Shown here piece by piece: positions 46,226-57,584 of a stretch of 64,000 bases of DNA. Positions within the stretch are counted from its first letter, which is position 1; each line of letters opens with the position of its first letter. The stretch covers positions 21,639,480 through 21,703,479 of the forward strand of contig CM035808.1 in assembly GCA_020466095.1 (NCBI GenBank), in the 5' to 3' direction. The notes beneath the pieces are model-generated. The model did no database searches. It worked only from the letters and a program-made list of their open reading frames with translations, and was not told the origin of the DNA. The translations under genes and the position numbers were made by a program. The stretch comes from Chlorops oryzae. Taxonomy: Eukaryota; Arthropoda; Insecta; Diptera; Chloropidae.

Positions 46226-47374
46226 ATGCCTTTCGGATACGAGCTAACCCTAGAAGAACTTGCCCGCATAGCGTTGGGCTCGGCAGATCTTGGTCCAAGC
46301 AATATTGCTGCACTTCATTGCCTAATTGATTTATTGTTAAAGAAGCTTGACTGTCGCCATGAAAAAGTCAAAATTAGTGGCTACGAATCGGCTCGTCTAC
46401 GGGAAATGCTTCGTTCTTCCAAGATTACTCCGTTTGCTTACAAGGACGATAAGCTGGGGATATTGACGGAGAAATTCCAACGTATTGGTCAGCTTGAAAA
46501 GCGTCTGGAAACGCTGCGAAAACGTTTAAATATCCACTTCGAAGAAATAGCGGCTTGCAATAAGAATGAAATAGGTGGAGTTTATGAATTTAAAAACTGG
46601 GAGCCGTATACTGGTCCGTGCGAGGATCTTTGTGTGATCAATGAACCCGAAAATCTTCTGGCATCCGCTCTTTTAAGGAATGTTGATTTTATGAAAAAAA
46701 TGTTGCGACGTGTTGCATTTCCCTTGGTCAATCGAATTTTTCAATTCGAGAAGAGACTCGAAGGATTGCATGAAAAATTCAGAGTGTTTACGGAGAAGAC
46801 AAGTGAACATTATATGGAAATGGCACTGGTCGAACGCTGTGTGGAGGAAATCGAACATTTGCGTCACAAGATTGCCGATCATCATGCACAGTTTATTAAT
46901 GCCATGGAAGAGGTTCAGGATATGCTCGATTCAAAATTGGATAAAATGCATTTTCCAGCTCTAAAGAAATATGTACGCGAGCGTTTCGATGAAATCGAAA
47001 CCATGTTGAAAGGCATGGAAATAACGAAGAGAATCAAGAGCACTGGCATAATTATGGATGGTCTCAGATGCTTAAGTTGCGGCAACGAAAAAGTCTCGTC
47101 GGAGAAAATCATTCATAGAAATGATTATATGCCAGAGACCCATGCGAATGTTAGTGGTACGAATTTGAAGAAATTCTGCAATTGCTACACGGCTACGAAA
47201 CTGCATTCGGCTTCGAAGTGTGTCGGAACGGTCGAATTGAAGTCAATGAATGCGATTCGTAAACTCTGCGAAGATAATGATTATGTCCTTAAAGAGGGTA
47301 AGAATAATATCATGTATCGCATGGTTATGAACGATGATAAAAAGAAGCAAAAAGAAGTTAAACACAATCATTAA
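46226..47374 (+). CDS. DUF4795 / QRICH2-like coiled-coil protein (382 aa)
   Basis: A single uninterrupted ORF with an ATG at 46226. The N-terminal part (TLEELARIALGSADLGPSNI at 8-27, then ALHCLIDLLLKKL) matches the opening module of QRICH2-type proteins. Coiled-coil segments lie at about 82-110 and 165-265, including the DUF4795 signature-like LDSKLDKMHFPALKKYVRER (234-253). C-terminal cysteine pairs are CLSC (282-285) and CNC (318-320), with C332. Vertebrate QRICH2 is needed for sperm flagellum assembly, and fly relatives are mostly testis-expressed, so an axonemal or sperm role is inferred. It is much shorter than vertebrate QRICH2 because the Gln-rich N-terminus is absent. AATAAA at 47533-47538 follows the stop by about 160 nt. 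The lack of introns could mean an old retrocopy, but the frame is intact. I cannot exclude a 5' non-coding exon. Confidence 0.88.
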   Translation: MPFGYELTLEELARIALGSADLGPSNIAALHCLIDLLLKKLDCRHEKVKISGYESARLREMLRSSKITPFAYKDDKLGILTEKFQRIGQLEKRLETLRKRLNIHFEEIAACNKNEIGGVYEFKNWEPYTGPCEDLCVINEPENLLASALLRNVDFMKKMLRRVAFPLVNRIFQFEKRLEGLHEKFRVFTEKTSEHYMEMALVERCVEEIEHLRHKIADHHAQFINAMEEVQDMLDSKLDKMHFPALKKYVRERFDEIETMLKGMEITKRIKSTGIIMDGLRCLSCGNEKVSSEKIIHRNDYMPETHANVSGTNLKKFCNCYTATKLHSASKCVGTVELKSMNAIRKLCEDNDYVLKEGKNNIMYRMVMNDDKKKQKEVKHNH

Positions 47375-47532
47375 AATGTGTTACATTCTTACGAATTGTT
47401 CACGAAGATCCTTCATCATCGCAATTTTTTTCGATACCGACATATTAGTGGAAACGGGATTATTATATTATTTCGAAAATTGTCGAAAGCCCTAGTGAAA
47501 TGAATCGATTACACTGCATGTTCAATTGTTTA

Positions 47533-47538
47533 AATAAA
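47533..47538 (+). terminator. Candidate poly(A) signal of the DUF4795 gene
   Basis: AATAAA about 160 nt after the stop codon, the closest canonical signal downstream. Confidence 0.6.
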
Positions 47539-48470
47539 ATACCGTTTGGTTTATCAATGTATTAATCGTGTCCCTATTCAAAATATCGCATTTGCAAGAA
47601 AGACACCGAGGACTGTCGAACAAGGCTTTAGAAATTTAGGACATTGAGAAACAGCCTTCGATACCAAAATCTTCTGCTTCGAATAAAAAGTCTACGAAGT
47701 ATACATAAATTCTATTTCTGATCGTTAGTCCAGTTTCATATTAGGCGACAGGTTGTTATTTTACAAGTTGAGTTATTTTCATTTAAAGTAAAAAAAAAAA
47801 ATAAATTCAATGTTTTATAATTCTCTTGATAGTTGCAGAAAGAATAGACCGAATGCATTGTTTCTCTTAGCCAAACAAAAAAGTGCACAGTTCTTTTGTA
47901 CTTATTGAAAGGGAAAAGCATTCCAAAACAGCAGGTACTTTTCACGTATGAATAATTAATCACGATTAAAAACACAAGAGCTTAAAAGAACAACTCATCA
48001 TTTCCAGTTTGGGTCTTCGATTTCGAAAACTTTAAAAACACTCGAATATCGATTGAGAACAATGTAGTGTGTCTCCGTAATGTCTCCGAATTGATAACAC
48101 TCAGTCGTTAGGAGAACAAGATCGAGACACTCTGTAGTCAAATTGCATGAGTGCATTTCACATTATATTCATTGAGTTTTTTTTTATTCTTAATATGAGT
48201 GACTTACTTACACAAAGAGTCTTGAATGTATGTGCAAAGAGAATGTTTTCATGCAGAGCTCTAGTTCAAACACTATACGGTAGAATCAAAAGCAAGATTA
48301 AAAATCCGCAAAGTGTAATCATAAAAAAAACAATTGAAATTAAATATATAGAAGCAAACGATTATAGATATATCTCGGAAAAGACATTATTTTAATCAGA
48401 AATGCGACTTAAGAAAGGGTTATGTACCGACAAACAAATGTACGTAGCCACTAACTTACCACCTATGGCC
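47539..48470. other. Intergenic stretch
   Basis: No supported gene. A short + strand frame (48147-48395) lacks conserved features. Confidence 0.55.
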
Positions 48471-49287
48471 AGACCTATTAAATAATGATTATTTAATTAA
48501 TGATCAATTAATCAGATTAATTTTTTGTTATTAGTGAAATATTGATTATAATGATTATTTGTGTAAATATATCCTATATAATTAATGATTGCGATTACTA
48601 AATAATCAATATTATTTCATATTAGAAAAATCATAAAAAATCAAAAATAATCAACAAAAAAAAATTATCTCGATTAATTTACGATTATTTTTGAATATTC
48701 TTGATTTTTTGGGATTATTTTTGATTTTTTCTGATTATTTTTTTGGGTTTTTTGATTTTTCTAAAATTATTATTATGATTTTTTTTTCCATTAGCAATGG
48801 GCTGAATCATTTGTGCAGCTCTTTATTGCACATATTCAATTCAGTGTTGGTGCTTCATAATTTTTAAATTTTAAAAGCGAATGCTTATTTTTAGTTTGTT
48901 ATTTGTTATTACGAAATATGTGTTGAATATGGAAAAATTATCTACTGCTAGTGTTTAGAAAATTTTGATAAACTAATGAAAAACGGTGTTATTCAAATGG
49001 AAATTGAAAATAATTAAAATTAATACCAAAAAATCAGATAAAATAAAAAAAAAATAAAAAACCCCAAAAATAATCAGATAAAATCAAAAATAATCCCAAA
49101 AAAATCAAGAATATTCAAAAATAATCGTAAATTAATCGAGATTATTTTTGATTTTTTGCTGATTTTTTTCATTAATCTGAAATAATTCCCATTATTTCAC
49201 AATTATTTGGTAATACTAATTAATATGGATTTAAAAAACAATTAAATTAATGATTATTAATCTTAATTGGGATTTAACAGCTCTGCT
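48471..49287. repeat. Long AT-rich inverted repeat (MITE-like hairpin)
   Basis: The left arm (about 48480-48770) contains CTCGATTAATTTACGATTAT and TTTTTGAATATTCTTGATTT. The right arm (about 49030-49280) contains their complements, for example AAATCAAGAATATTCAAAAA and ATAATCGTAAATTAATCGAG. The outer ends are diverged (AGACCTATTAAAT against AGAGCTGTTAAAT read inverted). The centre is non-repetitive. Confidence 0.75.
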
Positions 49288-50039
49288 TATGGTTTCTTTT
49301 AATAATAATTAAAAGAATGAAAAAATTTATTAAAATTATTTAAAAATTATTAAAATTATTCATTATTAAATTATAAAACATTATAATGTTTCAAAATGAA
49401 AGTTAATGAAATGAAAAGACTTGCTGGAAATTGTTTGTTTCATCAGATTTGCGAATATTCGAAAAAAGCTATCTACGAACATTTGCATACAAATTTGCGT
49501 TTTGCAACATTCATCACATTGTCTGCTGGGTTGCATATCACAATGAAAATGCACGTGTACCTTTATGCTCTACGTTTTCGGATTCAAAGCGCTTTCGAAT
49601 GTAAACAAAAACATCTCCTGAGAGTCGTCAAAAACATCTGGAAATCGGACATGCGCACTCAACTAAATGAATTGACAAGCAAGTAAGGGAAATCAGTAAA
49701 TTAGTACACCCTTTTTAACTTAGGCGACTTCCCTGCATAAACGTTGACTTCAGTCATTAAAATTTATAGTGCAGTGTAAGAAGTGTGGGTGAAAAGCAAA
49801 TTAATTTTTAATTATTTCAATAATAATCTTAATCAAAAATGTGACTTTTAAAAGTGTTTTCAAGCGAGCAATGTGAAAAATTCGTTAAAAATTCGATGAC
49901 TCAAATATTCTGAGTATATCCTAAATCAGTGGGTGCGCCAATTCCACACCCTAAAGTGTGTTCACAAAACAAAAAAAGAAATAAAAAATATTTGGAAACA
50001 GCTCTCGATTTTCCTGAAAGAAAACTAAAATAGCGAAAA
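49288..50039. other. Intergenic stretch and Pdzd8 5' UTR
   Basis: A 96-codon open frame (49396-49686) shows no recognisable family. The last part before 50040 must include the Pdzd8 5' UTR. No clear TATA box. Confidence 0.5.
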
Positions 50040-50204
50040 ATGGATTTTCCAATTTCCATGCTTTTACTTTTATGTTTGATATTTTTAATAATTGGAGCAG
50101 TTTTAATGTTGCTCCTGCAATATTATGTATTCACGAAAATCTCCAACATGCCAGAGCTGAGTGAGGAGCAAAAGGATATCAATGCGAAGTACTCCTTGCC
50201 ATTG
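50040..50204 (+). CDS. Pdzd8: Pdzd8 exon 1: ER membrane anchor
   Basis: ATG at 50040. Hydrophobic segment ISMLLLLCLIFLIIGAVLML (residues 5-24) continuing LLQYYVF, then the acidic PELSEEQKDINAKYSLPL. Donor GTAATG, phase 0. Confidence 0.93.
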
Positions 50205-53200
50205 GTAATGGAATTGCAATTCCAAAAAAATTTTCTTCATTTAATTCATAAATTTTTTATTCAATTCTTTCACAGACAATTCAGCAAACAGCTCGAAGTC
50301 TAAATGCCTCTGGGAATTCATCGACGCCCGGAGCAACAGCAAATAATGAACTCCTCGAGGCGCCACCATTGTTCGCCATCAATTTCGTTATGCAGTTCCT
50401 TTTCCATGAATTGAAGAACTCAAGTCGCGTCCGAAAATGGTTCTATCGCAAACTGTGCGTCGAGCTCGACGAAATACTATCGAAGTCAACGACAGGGAAG
50501 CTCTTTGACAAATTGACGGTAAGCATGAAAATTTGAGAAAAATGTCAATAAAAATGAAAAAGAAAGGAGGACAATATGAAGCGAGACCATAATCAAATAT
50601 CGGAAAGGGTCAAGGCTATTTATCAAAGAGAATTCTACCCTATAATTTTTTATAATATTTTTATTTAATCGTGCCGCATATAATTTGCATGCTCTACCTG
50701 CCATTTAGTATGTATATACATATGTACATAAATGGCTTTTATCGTATCAATAGGTTTATTGACAGTTCGCAGCGTATTTGTGTGCGCATTTAAACCCACT
50801 TACGGGCAAGTGTATTATCAAAAGCACACTTGATTGAGTGTTCCTATCTAGGTACCTATTTTCGCAGTTCATTAGGCATTCCGCTGCCTGTTTGAGCTAT
50901 TTGTGGGTTTTTTTGGTGCTTTAAATAGTTCGATTTGCCTCTCTTGAATCTTCAATTCTTTTATCAAACGAATTATTTTTGAACAATACATATCGTAACG
51001 TTCATCTAAAGAGACACAACTCAAAAATTGCCATTTTTCAGAAAACGCGAATAACAAAATTCATCGCAGTGTCAATCAAAGCAAGAAGAAAGGCATTACG
51101 GCTTTCCTTTTGGCCTTCTATATTAACAAATATGGAATGGAATTTTTCCTGCAGGTAGATAGGTGACTTAGGAACAATGTTCATAGCATAACTCGATATT
51201 CAAAAATTTTGAGTTGTGTCACTTTAGATCATGTGTGCGATATATATGTACATTTTATATCGATTTAAGTTTTTTTTAGCTCAGAGGGTAGTGTATTAGA
51301 GTGAGAAGACCAATTGAAACCCAATATTTAAACAGTTTTTCAATATTTCTTATGAAAAGATTGAGTTGATTCTTGACCTCCACACACAAGCTTGTATGCA
51401 TAAAGATGAGATCAGACCATTTTTCTCGATTTTTTGAGCAATTTTTTTTGGTTTAAAATGCAAGAAGAATAGTTTCCCTATGAGTTTCAAATTGTGTATT
51501 TAACCCTTATCCAATATTTATGGATCAAAAATTGCCCAAAAAGTTTCAAAATTGTATTATTTTTCCAAGCGATCTTTTCTCCAACTAATTCAAATGGCAC
51601 AAAATATTTAAACAAGTTTTCCCAGTGCAATAATTTGTTCTTTAAAGTTCACTATGAGATCTACATTTTATGCCATGAGTGAAAATATTTTATACATAAT
51701 TTTGTAATACAGGATAAGGGTTATGCTTCATCTCGATTGACTCAAGTCAGAGATCGATCTCATTTTTATGCAAACGAACCATTAACTTTCCTTTCGAAAT
51801 AATCGACTATCTAAGTAGACGAGAAGGGCATGAGGACGAGAAGTAATTTCCCTTTGCCTCACCTTTTTTGGCTCATAAAAAACATACATAAATCAGGAAT
51901 AAGATCGCATAGAAACTATTTTTGTCAGCATTTCAAACACTATTCCTCGAAAAAAATGTGAACTCTGGGGTCAAATATGAGCTCGATGGTGGATATTTGT
52001 TATGTCGATTGTTGGGGTTTTTTTGGTCTATCTCTCTTTAATCTCCAGTTTAGAGCCGATAGCCTCTGTTGCTGATGGATATTTAGTTGAGTATAAGATT
52101 TATCATATACCCAACTATTACAAATAAACAAACCAACCCTAAAGATTGGCATTAGTACAGTAGCAAAGGGGGCAGCCACTAGGGTGATTGATTCGGTTAA
52201 CCGATCGGTTAACCGCCCGGTTTTTTTCGCGCTTTACGAGGCGGTTTTTTCTCAAAACTGATTTTTCGAATATCGAATAAATCGGTTTTTTAAAGCGAAT
52301 ACCCGGTTTTTTCTCCAACAGATTATTTTAGCCTTCAGATAGTTATTTTCTTTCGAACGTCATACAAACTGCATATAAAAATTGCCATGAAATTACCTCT
52401 ATTGACGCCTTTTACACTAAGCAATTATATTTGTGAAACTCTTAGCGAATTCTCTTTTCGAGTTGCATTTGTGTCTACATTGAAAGTATATATGTATTAT
52501 CATTAGCTACCCTGCAGGAAGTACGAGCAGTTAAAATCTAGCGTTTTACTACTTCTAATTCCACCAGTACTGGTTCTTCTTTATACCTTTGCTTATGACT
52601 TGTTCTGTAGAAAATTAACATTGCGCGTGAGCTAAAAATCACCACTTGTACACTCGAACTAATGTTTTACTAGTGCTTTGGGAAGCAATTGGATAAATTG
52701 GATATAGTAAAACAATAGTTCTTTTTGAAAGATTTTTCACTGTGGTTTTTAAAGGTAGAATTTTTTTTTTGATTTCGGTGTATCAACGCTTTTTGCAATA
52801 ACAATGTCATGGCAATCCTTATGACTAACACGAAAAACAATTTTTCCATACAATACAAATCAGAGATCTATACGAAACTCCACCCCGTCAAACGATAAGC
52901 CCACATTTTTTAGCTCAGTTCTATTTAAATAAACCTTAAACGTGAATTTCCAACAATTAGGGGTATTCACAAAGGCGTCGGAAAATAGGAAAGTCGGAAA
53001 ATAGGAAAGTCGGAAAATTGGAAAATTTTAACTGCTTAAAAAGCTGTGCAAGATAAAAAAAAGCTTAAATTTTTTTAAGAAGTCGCAATTTTCCGATTTT
53101 CCAACGTTTTTAACACGCCTTTGTGAATACCCCTATTATATTTCTTCATATACAACAAAATATTTTACGAACGATGATATAACATATGTATATTTTTAAC

Positions 53201-56200
53201 TTATGGTATATCAAATGAAAATATGGCTGTTTTTAATCTATTTTATACGCTGAATGTGCAATTTTTTGTTTGGGTTTTTTTTAAATGTTGTAAGTTTTTT
53301 TCAAAATGGCTTTTAAATAAAACAGTCACAAACAAATAATACCTGCCCCGAAATTTCTTTTTATTTGGATTTTTAACATAACCGGTTAGCCGGTTTTTAG
53401 TTAAATTTTATTTGCTCAATCGGTTTTTTTAATATCCTTAAATATCGGGTTATTCGAAAACCGGTTACAGTTAAATGTCGAATAATCAATCACCCTAGCA
53501 GCCACCCCGGGCGGCAAACCCATTTTTTAATTTTTATAAACGTCATTTTATTTAGGCTGACGGAGGAGACGGCTTTTCGTCCATTTTGCCCCCATTGTGC
53601 CACCATTTTGCCCCCATTTGGTCCACATTGTGCTATGGGCACTGAAATGTCTCCGCATCAGCATACTAGGCGAGCTGTGATAAACCCAAACATGCTCGAA
53701 AGTGTAACCTTCTTCCAAAGTCTTGAAAATGTCGCTCGTTAAAGTAGAATCAGGAAATATCCTGATAAATATCCTAGATAAAAAAGAATAGAGCCTTATA
53801 AAGAAGTTTTTGTTCATCATTGCAGATAAGAGAACTCGAGCTGGGAGATCAATTTCCTGAAATTAAAGCTCTACGTGTACATAACGTTGAGCTGGATGAA
53901 AATGAAGGACGAATTGAAAACTTGGACCTTTTATTACAAATACACTACAAAGGCAATTTCCGTACATCAATCGATGCCGATATGGTGCTGGGCAAAAAGG
54001 GTTCGCTTACCTTAAAAGGTATGTCAGAAATTAACTATGGTAAATAAAAATAAAAACTCGATAAAAAGAAAAAAATTTCCCCCAGTAAAACAGCTCAATG
54101 GATTGGCGCGTTTGCAGTTTACACGTAATCCATACACGCACTGGTCGTTGAGTTTTCTCGGCGATCCGGAATTGGACTTGCAAGTCGAATCGAAATATCA
54201 AGGACGTCAGATGCAATCGAATATAACCAGCTTGATTTCGAATCAAATCCGTAAGGCAGTCCGTCGCAAGCATACGTTACCGAATTATAAGCTACGCTAT
54301 AAGCCGTTCTTTCACAAATCACCCGATGACGATGCCACCGATGGTGATATCCTACCCAATGGTCTATTAACGGTTAAAGTCTCTGAAATATCTCGTCTCA
54401 TGTGTCCGACGCACATTCTAAGCATATATTGTACGCTGACAATGGCATCGTTGGCTTTCGTTGAGGCCAGGCAAAAGGACGATCGAAATGCGATCGTCTC
54501 ATTGGACATTGAGATACGTAAGGCGAAGAATCAGCAAATCGGAATCGTATTCAAACAATCGGCAGATCAATACGTTGAAATTGAGAACGTTCTGATCAAC
54601 ACTCCCGCTTGGAAGTCAAATTTAAAGGCCGGCGATATTCTTCTCGCGATCGAAGGCAAACGTATTTCGTCAATTCAACAAGTAGCAAAAGTGATCAAAA
54701 GTCTACAGAGTCCGGTTTTTAAATTACGCATTGAACGCATTATACCCGGTATTATACGTAATGATGCGATACTAGAAGATCTCGAATTGTACGAGGATCT
54801 TGGTGAGGCACAATTGGGTTTTGGTGGCCCGGCAGCAACAAAGTCCGTTCCAGTCGATCTTGAGCTGAATGTTAAACAACAAGTTTCACGTAGCAATTCA
54901 GCCGAAAAGGGAACCTCAAGTGAATCGAGCCTCTGCAGTACGCCAACGAATTCACCAAAAAAGTCAAAACTTATCGCAAAGGCGCTGAAGAAAACTCTAA
55001 GCCGAGAAAATAGCGAACAGCTGAAGGACGATGAATCGAAATGGAGATCGAAGCTGCTTAGCAAAATCGATTCAGCCAGACCGAAGACACCAACACGTAT
55101 CGCACGCGAGTGTGAGGCGACACCAGAAGTTGAGCACTATTACCAGCATTCCACAATCGACTGTGAACTAAGCCGTCTAATACATATGGAAGATTTAAGC
55201 AGTTTTCCGTTAAATCAAAATTACAAGTTCCTGAATCTCTGCGTCTATGGGAAAAGTCTTAACGAAAGCCTACTGCTCGGTTTCGTCAATATACCCATCA
55301 GTCAAATACTATCCGATTGCAGTGAAACGAGTTTAATACAATGCCTGAAACGATTCGAACTTAATCCACCAATACCACAGGATTTGTATGTACTCATTGA
55401 TTGAATATTTGTGAATACATACATAGATATATGATATAAATATAAATTGTCTGCTTTCAGGAAAACCCATGGACTTTTCAGTCAGTCTGGCTTCAATGCC
55501 AATTTATGTTTCGGTGATGTTTTACTATCGTTTACGTGGGATGGAAATCCAAATTTGTCCACAATCGATATTCCACCGACGAAGTCGACTGGAAGGGTTA
55601 AGTCAAAGTAAGAAACAAAACAAGCCTTGGTATTTTTTTTCTTAATTTTTTCTTAATAAAAACGAAATTTCCACTAACTTTGCAGATCGTCTTCGAATGA
55701 GGAGAGTGGATTTTCCGACAATGTTTCAATTAAGTCGAACGACACAACAATGACGATCTCATCCGTTCAATCCAATGTACCGCGAGCGCATAATTTCATC
55801 CGGACGCATTTTCAACGCGCAACGCAATGTGATTTCTGTGGCAAGAAAATTTGGCTAAAGGACGCCGCCCAATGCCGCGAATGTGGCATGAGTTGCCACA
55901 AAAAATGCATTACAAAATGCCAGAATTCAACTGTTTGCGGTCCTGTCGATTGTTCCGCAAACAGTTCGAGTGCACCGAATCCGGAATTCACAGTCACCGA
56001 GGCTATCGACTACGAGGCTGAAGATTGCGCAAGTGTCGATGAGGACGTCAGCCTGATGAGAGCTAATACGCCAGGCCTTGAAGTACATCGTTCGAGTTTA
56101 ACTGGACTGTTTGCAGAAGGCATAAAGCGTGTAAATTCAGCAAATAATTTAGCTATCCCGGGAATCGTATCATCACTGACTGGTGGCGGTAGTGGTGGTG

Positions 56201-57194
56201 GTGGTGGAAATTCACCTGGAAATATAAGCAATGCAAGAAGCTTGCCACCAAGTCCACAACATTCACCTTCAAGGTAAATATGCTCAATTCGATGAATGAA
56301 TCGAAACTTTTAAGTCTTAAAGAAAAATCTCATTCAAACTAGTTAAATTCTTAAAATATTAAAATCACTTGTTAGTGGGATTCAAGCAGGTGTGCAATTT
56401 TGCACCCTCGCAAATTTTGCGTTTGTGCAAATTTGTTTGTATGGACAAAAAAATTCCGCGGCCGGGCAAATATTGCACATCGATTTTGATGGGCAAAATT
56501 TGCGCCATGTTATTGCACAAGTCTTGCACTCGATCTTCGCATGGTCGTTCATACAAAAGGGCAAAATTTGCACACTTCAATTTCCGCAGCTGCTTGAATA
56601 CCACTAATAATTAAAAACATTAAATTTTCCCTGCAAATGATCGCAAAATTTCAATCCAATTTTTTTTTTTTTTTATTTAGAAAATCGTCCTTAATAAATG
56701 CATTTCAAGGAAACCCATTCGATATTGTTACCCAGCGTCTCGAAGTAATACCTAGTGAATTAACGACCTTAAGCTCGGAACACATAAGTTCAATTACGGA
56801 ACCAATATTGAATATACCCAAAGAGGAAGACGTCATGACTATGGCCAAAAATACAAGCAGAAATTTATATTCGAACCTTGATGGTGCAATGAGAGTGGAT
56901 AAGATAAATATATTGGTGAGTTCAGTTCTTCGTTTTGCGCAATAAAATATCCCAAAATTATTCATTTAACAATTCATTCATTAGCTAAGCAAATTACGAC
57001 TCGCCTTGGATAGTGAAACCACCATACATGCGAGTCTGTCGGCTTCATCTAAGCCCGATATGAACGATAGCTCTCCGAAGAAACAAAAATCAAATTCGAT
57101 CGCAAAGTCCGAGGAACGAGTTCAAGCCCTGAGTGTTGTAATGTTGTATCTTTGTACTGGGCTACAGCATGCTCAGGGAGTAGCGCTTCAGTAA
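50040..57194 (+). CDS. Pdzd8: Pdzd8 orthologue: ER-anchored SMP lipid-transfer protein (1026 aa)
   Basis: Eight coding exons: 50040-50204, 50276-50518, 53826-54018, 54086-55385, 55461-55607, 55686-56273, 56681-56915, 56985-57194. All are GT-AG and phases fit throughout (3081 nt including stop). Domains: N-terminal ER membrane segment (about 6-30); SMP domain (about 85-275), which carries lipids between membranes; PDZ domain (about 336-419, with ISSIQQVAKVIKSL); a second C2-like or linker region; C1 zinc finger (about 718-767, HNFIRTHF...CDFC...CREC..CHKKC); C-terminal helical region (about 880-1026). PDZD8 tethers ER to mitochondria and late endosomes in animals and acts with Rab7. Drosophila has one such gene (CG10362, from memory). 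Length is close to the family norm. The second intron (3.3 kb) and the sixth carry MITEs. Confidence 0.95.
50276..50518 (+). CDS. Pdzd8: Pdzd8 exon 2: start of SMP domain
   Basis: Acceptor TTTCACAG, donor GTAAGC, phase 0 in and out. It encodes TIQQTARSLNASG, then the SMP start FAINFVMQFLFHELKNSSRV, RKWFYRKLCVELDEILSKST and TGKLFDKLT. Confidence 0.95.
51004..51231. repeat. MITE with ATCTAAAGTGACACAACTC ends
   Basis: ATCTAAAGAGACACAACTCA at the left pairs with TGAGTTGTGTCACTTTAGAT at the right. About 228 bp with no obvious ORF of its own. Confidence 0.65.
52180..53497. mobile_element. hAT-type non-autonomous element with 8-bp duplication
   Basis: Ends TAGGGTGATTGATTC and AATCAATCACCCTA are inverted. 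Exact 8-bp duplication GCAGCCAC at 52172-52179 and 53498-53505. The interior is rich in CGGTTAACCG, ACCGGTT and CGGTTTTTT words. No transposase frame. Confidence 0.9.
52959..53134. mobile_element. Nested small MITE with GGGGTATTCACAAAGGCGT ends
   Basis: Left GGGGTATTCACAAAGGCGTC and right ACGCCTTTGTGAATACCCC are inverted. The flank is TA on both sides (an ATT reading is also possible). Inner GTCGGAAAATAGGAAA occurs twice in tandem. Inserted into the 52180-53497 element, so younger than it. Confidence 0.8.
53826..54018 (+). CDS. Pdzd8: Pdzd8 exon 3: SMP domain
   Basis: Acceptor TTGCAG, donor GTATGT. It encodes IRELELGDQFPEIKALRVHN, VELDENEGRIENLDLLLQIH and YKGNFRTSIDADMVLGKKGS, leaving with 1 base. 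Confidence 0.96.
54086..55385 (+). CDS. Pdzd8: Pdzd8 exon 4: end of SMP, PDZ domain
   Basis: Acceptor CCCCAG after a 67-bp intron. Donor GTATGT inside GATTT|GTATGT, so the open frame running on to 55404 is intronic. It covers the last SMP strands (LQFTRNPYTHWSLSFLGDPE), the PDZ domain with an IGIVFK carboxylate-binding loop and AGDILLAIEGKRI, and a Ser-rich linker (ENSEQLKDDESKWRSKLLSK). Confidence 0.96.
55461..55607 (+). CDS. Pdzd8: Pdzd8 exon 5
   Basis: Acceptor CTTTCAG, donor GTAAGA. It encodes KTHGLFSQSGFNANLCFGDV then LLSFTWDGNPNLS. Entry 1 base, exit 2 bases. Confidence 0.94.
55686..56273 (+). CDS. Pdzd8: Pdzd8 exon 6: C1 zinc finger and Gly-rich linker
   Basis: Acceptor TTTGCAG, donor GTAAAT. 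C1 domain with His718, Cys731/734, Cys746/749, His754 and Cys757/761/767. Then an acidic stretch (DYEAEDCASVDEDVSLM), GLFAEGIKRVNSANNLAIPG and a GGGSGGGGG linker. In PDZD8 the C1 domain binds membrane lipids rather than acting as a kinase module. Confidence 0.96.
56375..56604. mobile_element. MITE in Pdzd8 intron 6
   Basis: GTGGGATTCAAGCAGGTG at the left pairs with CAGCTGCTTGAATACCAC at the right, with TA flanks. The interior repeats GCAAAATTTGC-type words (GCAAATTTTGCG, GGGCAAAATTTGC). A diverged relative of its right end may be at about 61198-61230. Confidence 0.75.
56681..56915 (+). CDS. Pdzd8: Pdzd8 exon 7
   Basis: Acceptor TATTTAG after a T run, donor GTGAGT. It encodes KSSLINAFQGNPFDIVTQRL, EVIPSELTTLSSEHISSITE and NLYSNLDGAMRVDKINIL, ending in phase 0. 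This is the C-terminal helical region implicated in Rab7 binding in PDZD8 (known for the family, inferred here). Confidence 0.94.
56985..57194 (+). CDS. Pdzd8: Pdzd8 exon 8 (terminal)
   Basis: Acceptor CATTAG. It encodes LSKLRLALDSETTIHASLSA, a Lys/Ser linker and ERVQALSVVMLYLCTGLQHA, ending QGVALQ and TAA (57192-57194). Confidence 0.94.
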   Translation, partial: LSKLRLALDSETTIHASLSASSKPDMNDSSPKKQKSNSIAKSEERVQALSVVMLYLCTGLQHAQGVALQ

Positions 57195-57584
57195 ATCTCC
57201 CACTATTCCCACTATTTTGATTTTCGAAAATTTACTTACGAACACAAGTCTGAATTCTTTTCAAAATGTGGAATTTTCAAGTAGCACCCAAAACTTTACA
57301 TCAATCTTAAAGGTAGGAAATGAAAAAGGAAAACAAGAAACAAGGAATACTATGTAAGTGCAATCAAAAGTGTTTTTTAACCTCTTAATTTTTTTTTATC
57401 TCAAAAATATATGTACAAAATAAAGCAAATTTCAAATTTTTAAAGTAAAATTAACAATTTTAACCCTTTATAGCTCAATATGGGGGAAAAAAAACTGAGG
57501 GCACTTTGAAAAGGTTTTTCTTAAATATTTAATTCTTATATTTAAGATGAAGAAAATTGACGAATTATTGAATATACTTTCAAC
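57195..57584 (+). other. Pdzd8: Pdzd8 3' UTR / flank
   Basis: AATAAA at 57418-57423 is a candidate poly(A) signal about 225 nt after the stop. Otherwise AT-rich. Confidence 0.5.

Larger units (their letters stand above)
50519..53825 (+). other. Pdzd8: Pdzd8 intron 2 with MITEs
   Basis: Holds MITEs at 51004-51231 and 52180-53497 (with a nested one at 52959-53134). It also has a degenerate tRNA-like block at about 51279-51325 (AGCTCAGAGGGTAGTGT, then AATTGAAACCC) and a short sequence at 51815-51895 resembling the 3' end of the RTE fossil near 6890-6950. Elsewhere nothing supported. Confidence 0.7.

Noticed and set aside
48147..48395. 82-codon + strand open frame
   Set aside because: No recognisable domain, AT-rich and Lys/Ile-rich as expected by chance.
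49396..49686. 96-codon + strand open frame before Pdzd8
   Set aside because: No known family, no splice or promoter support. Kept only as a remark in the intergenic entry.
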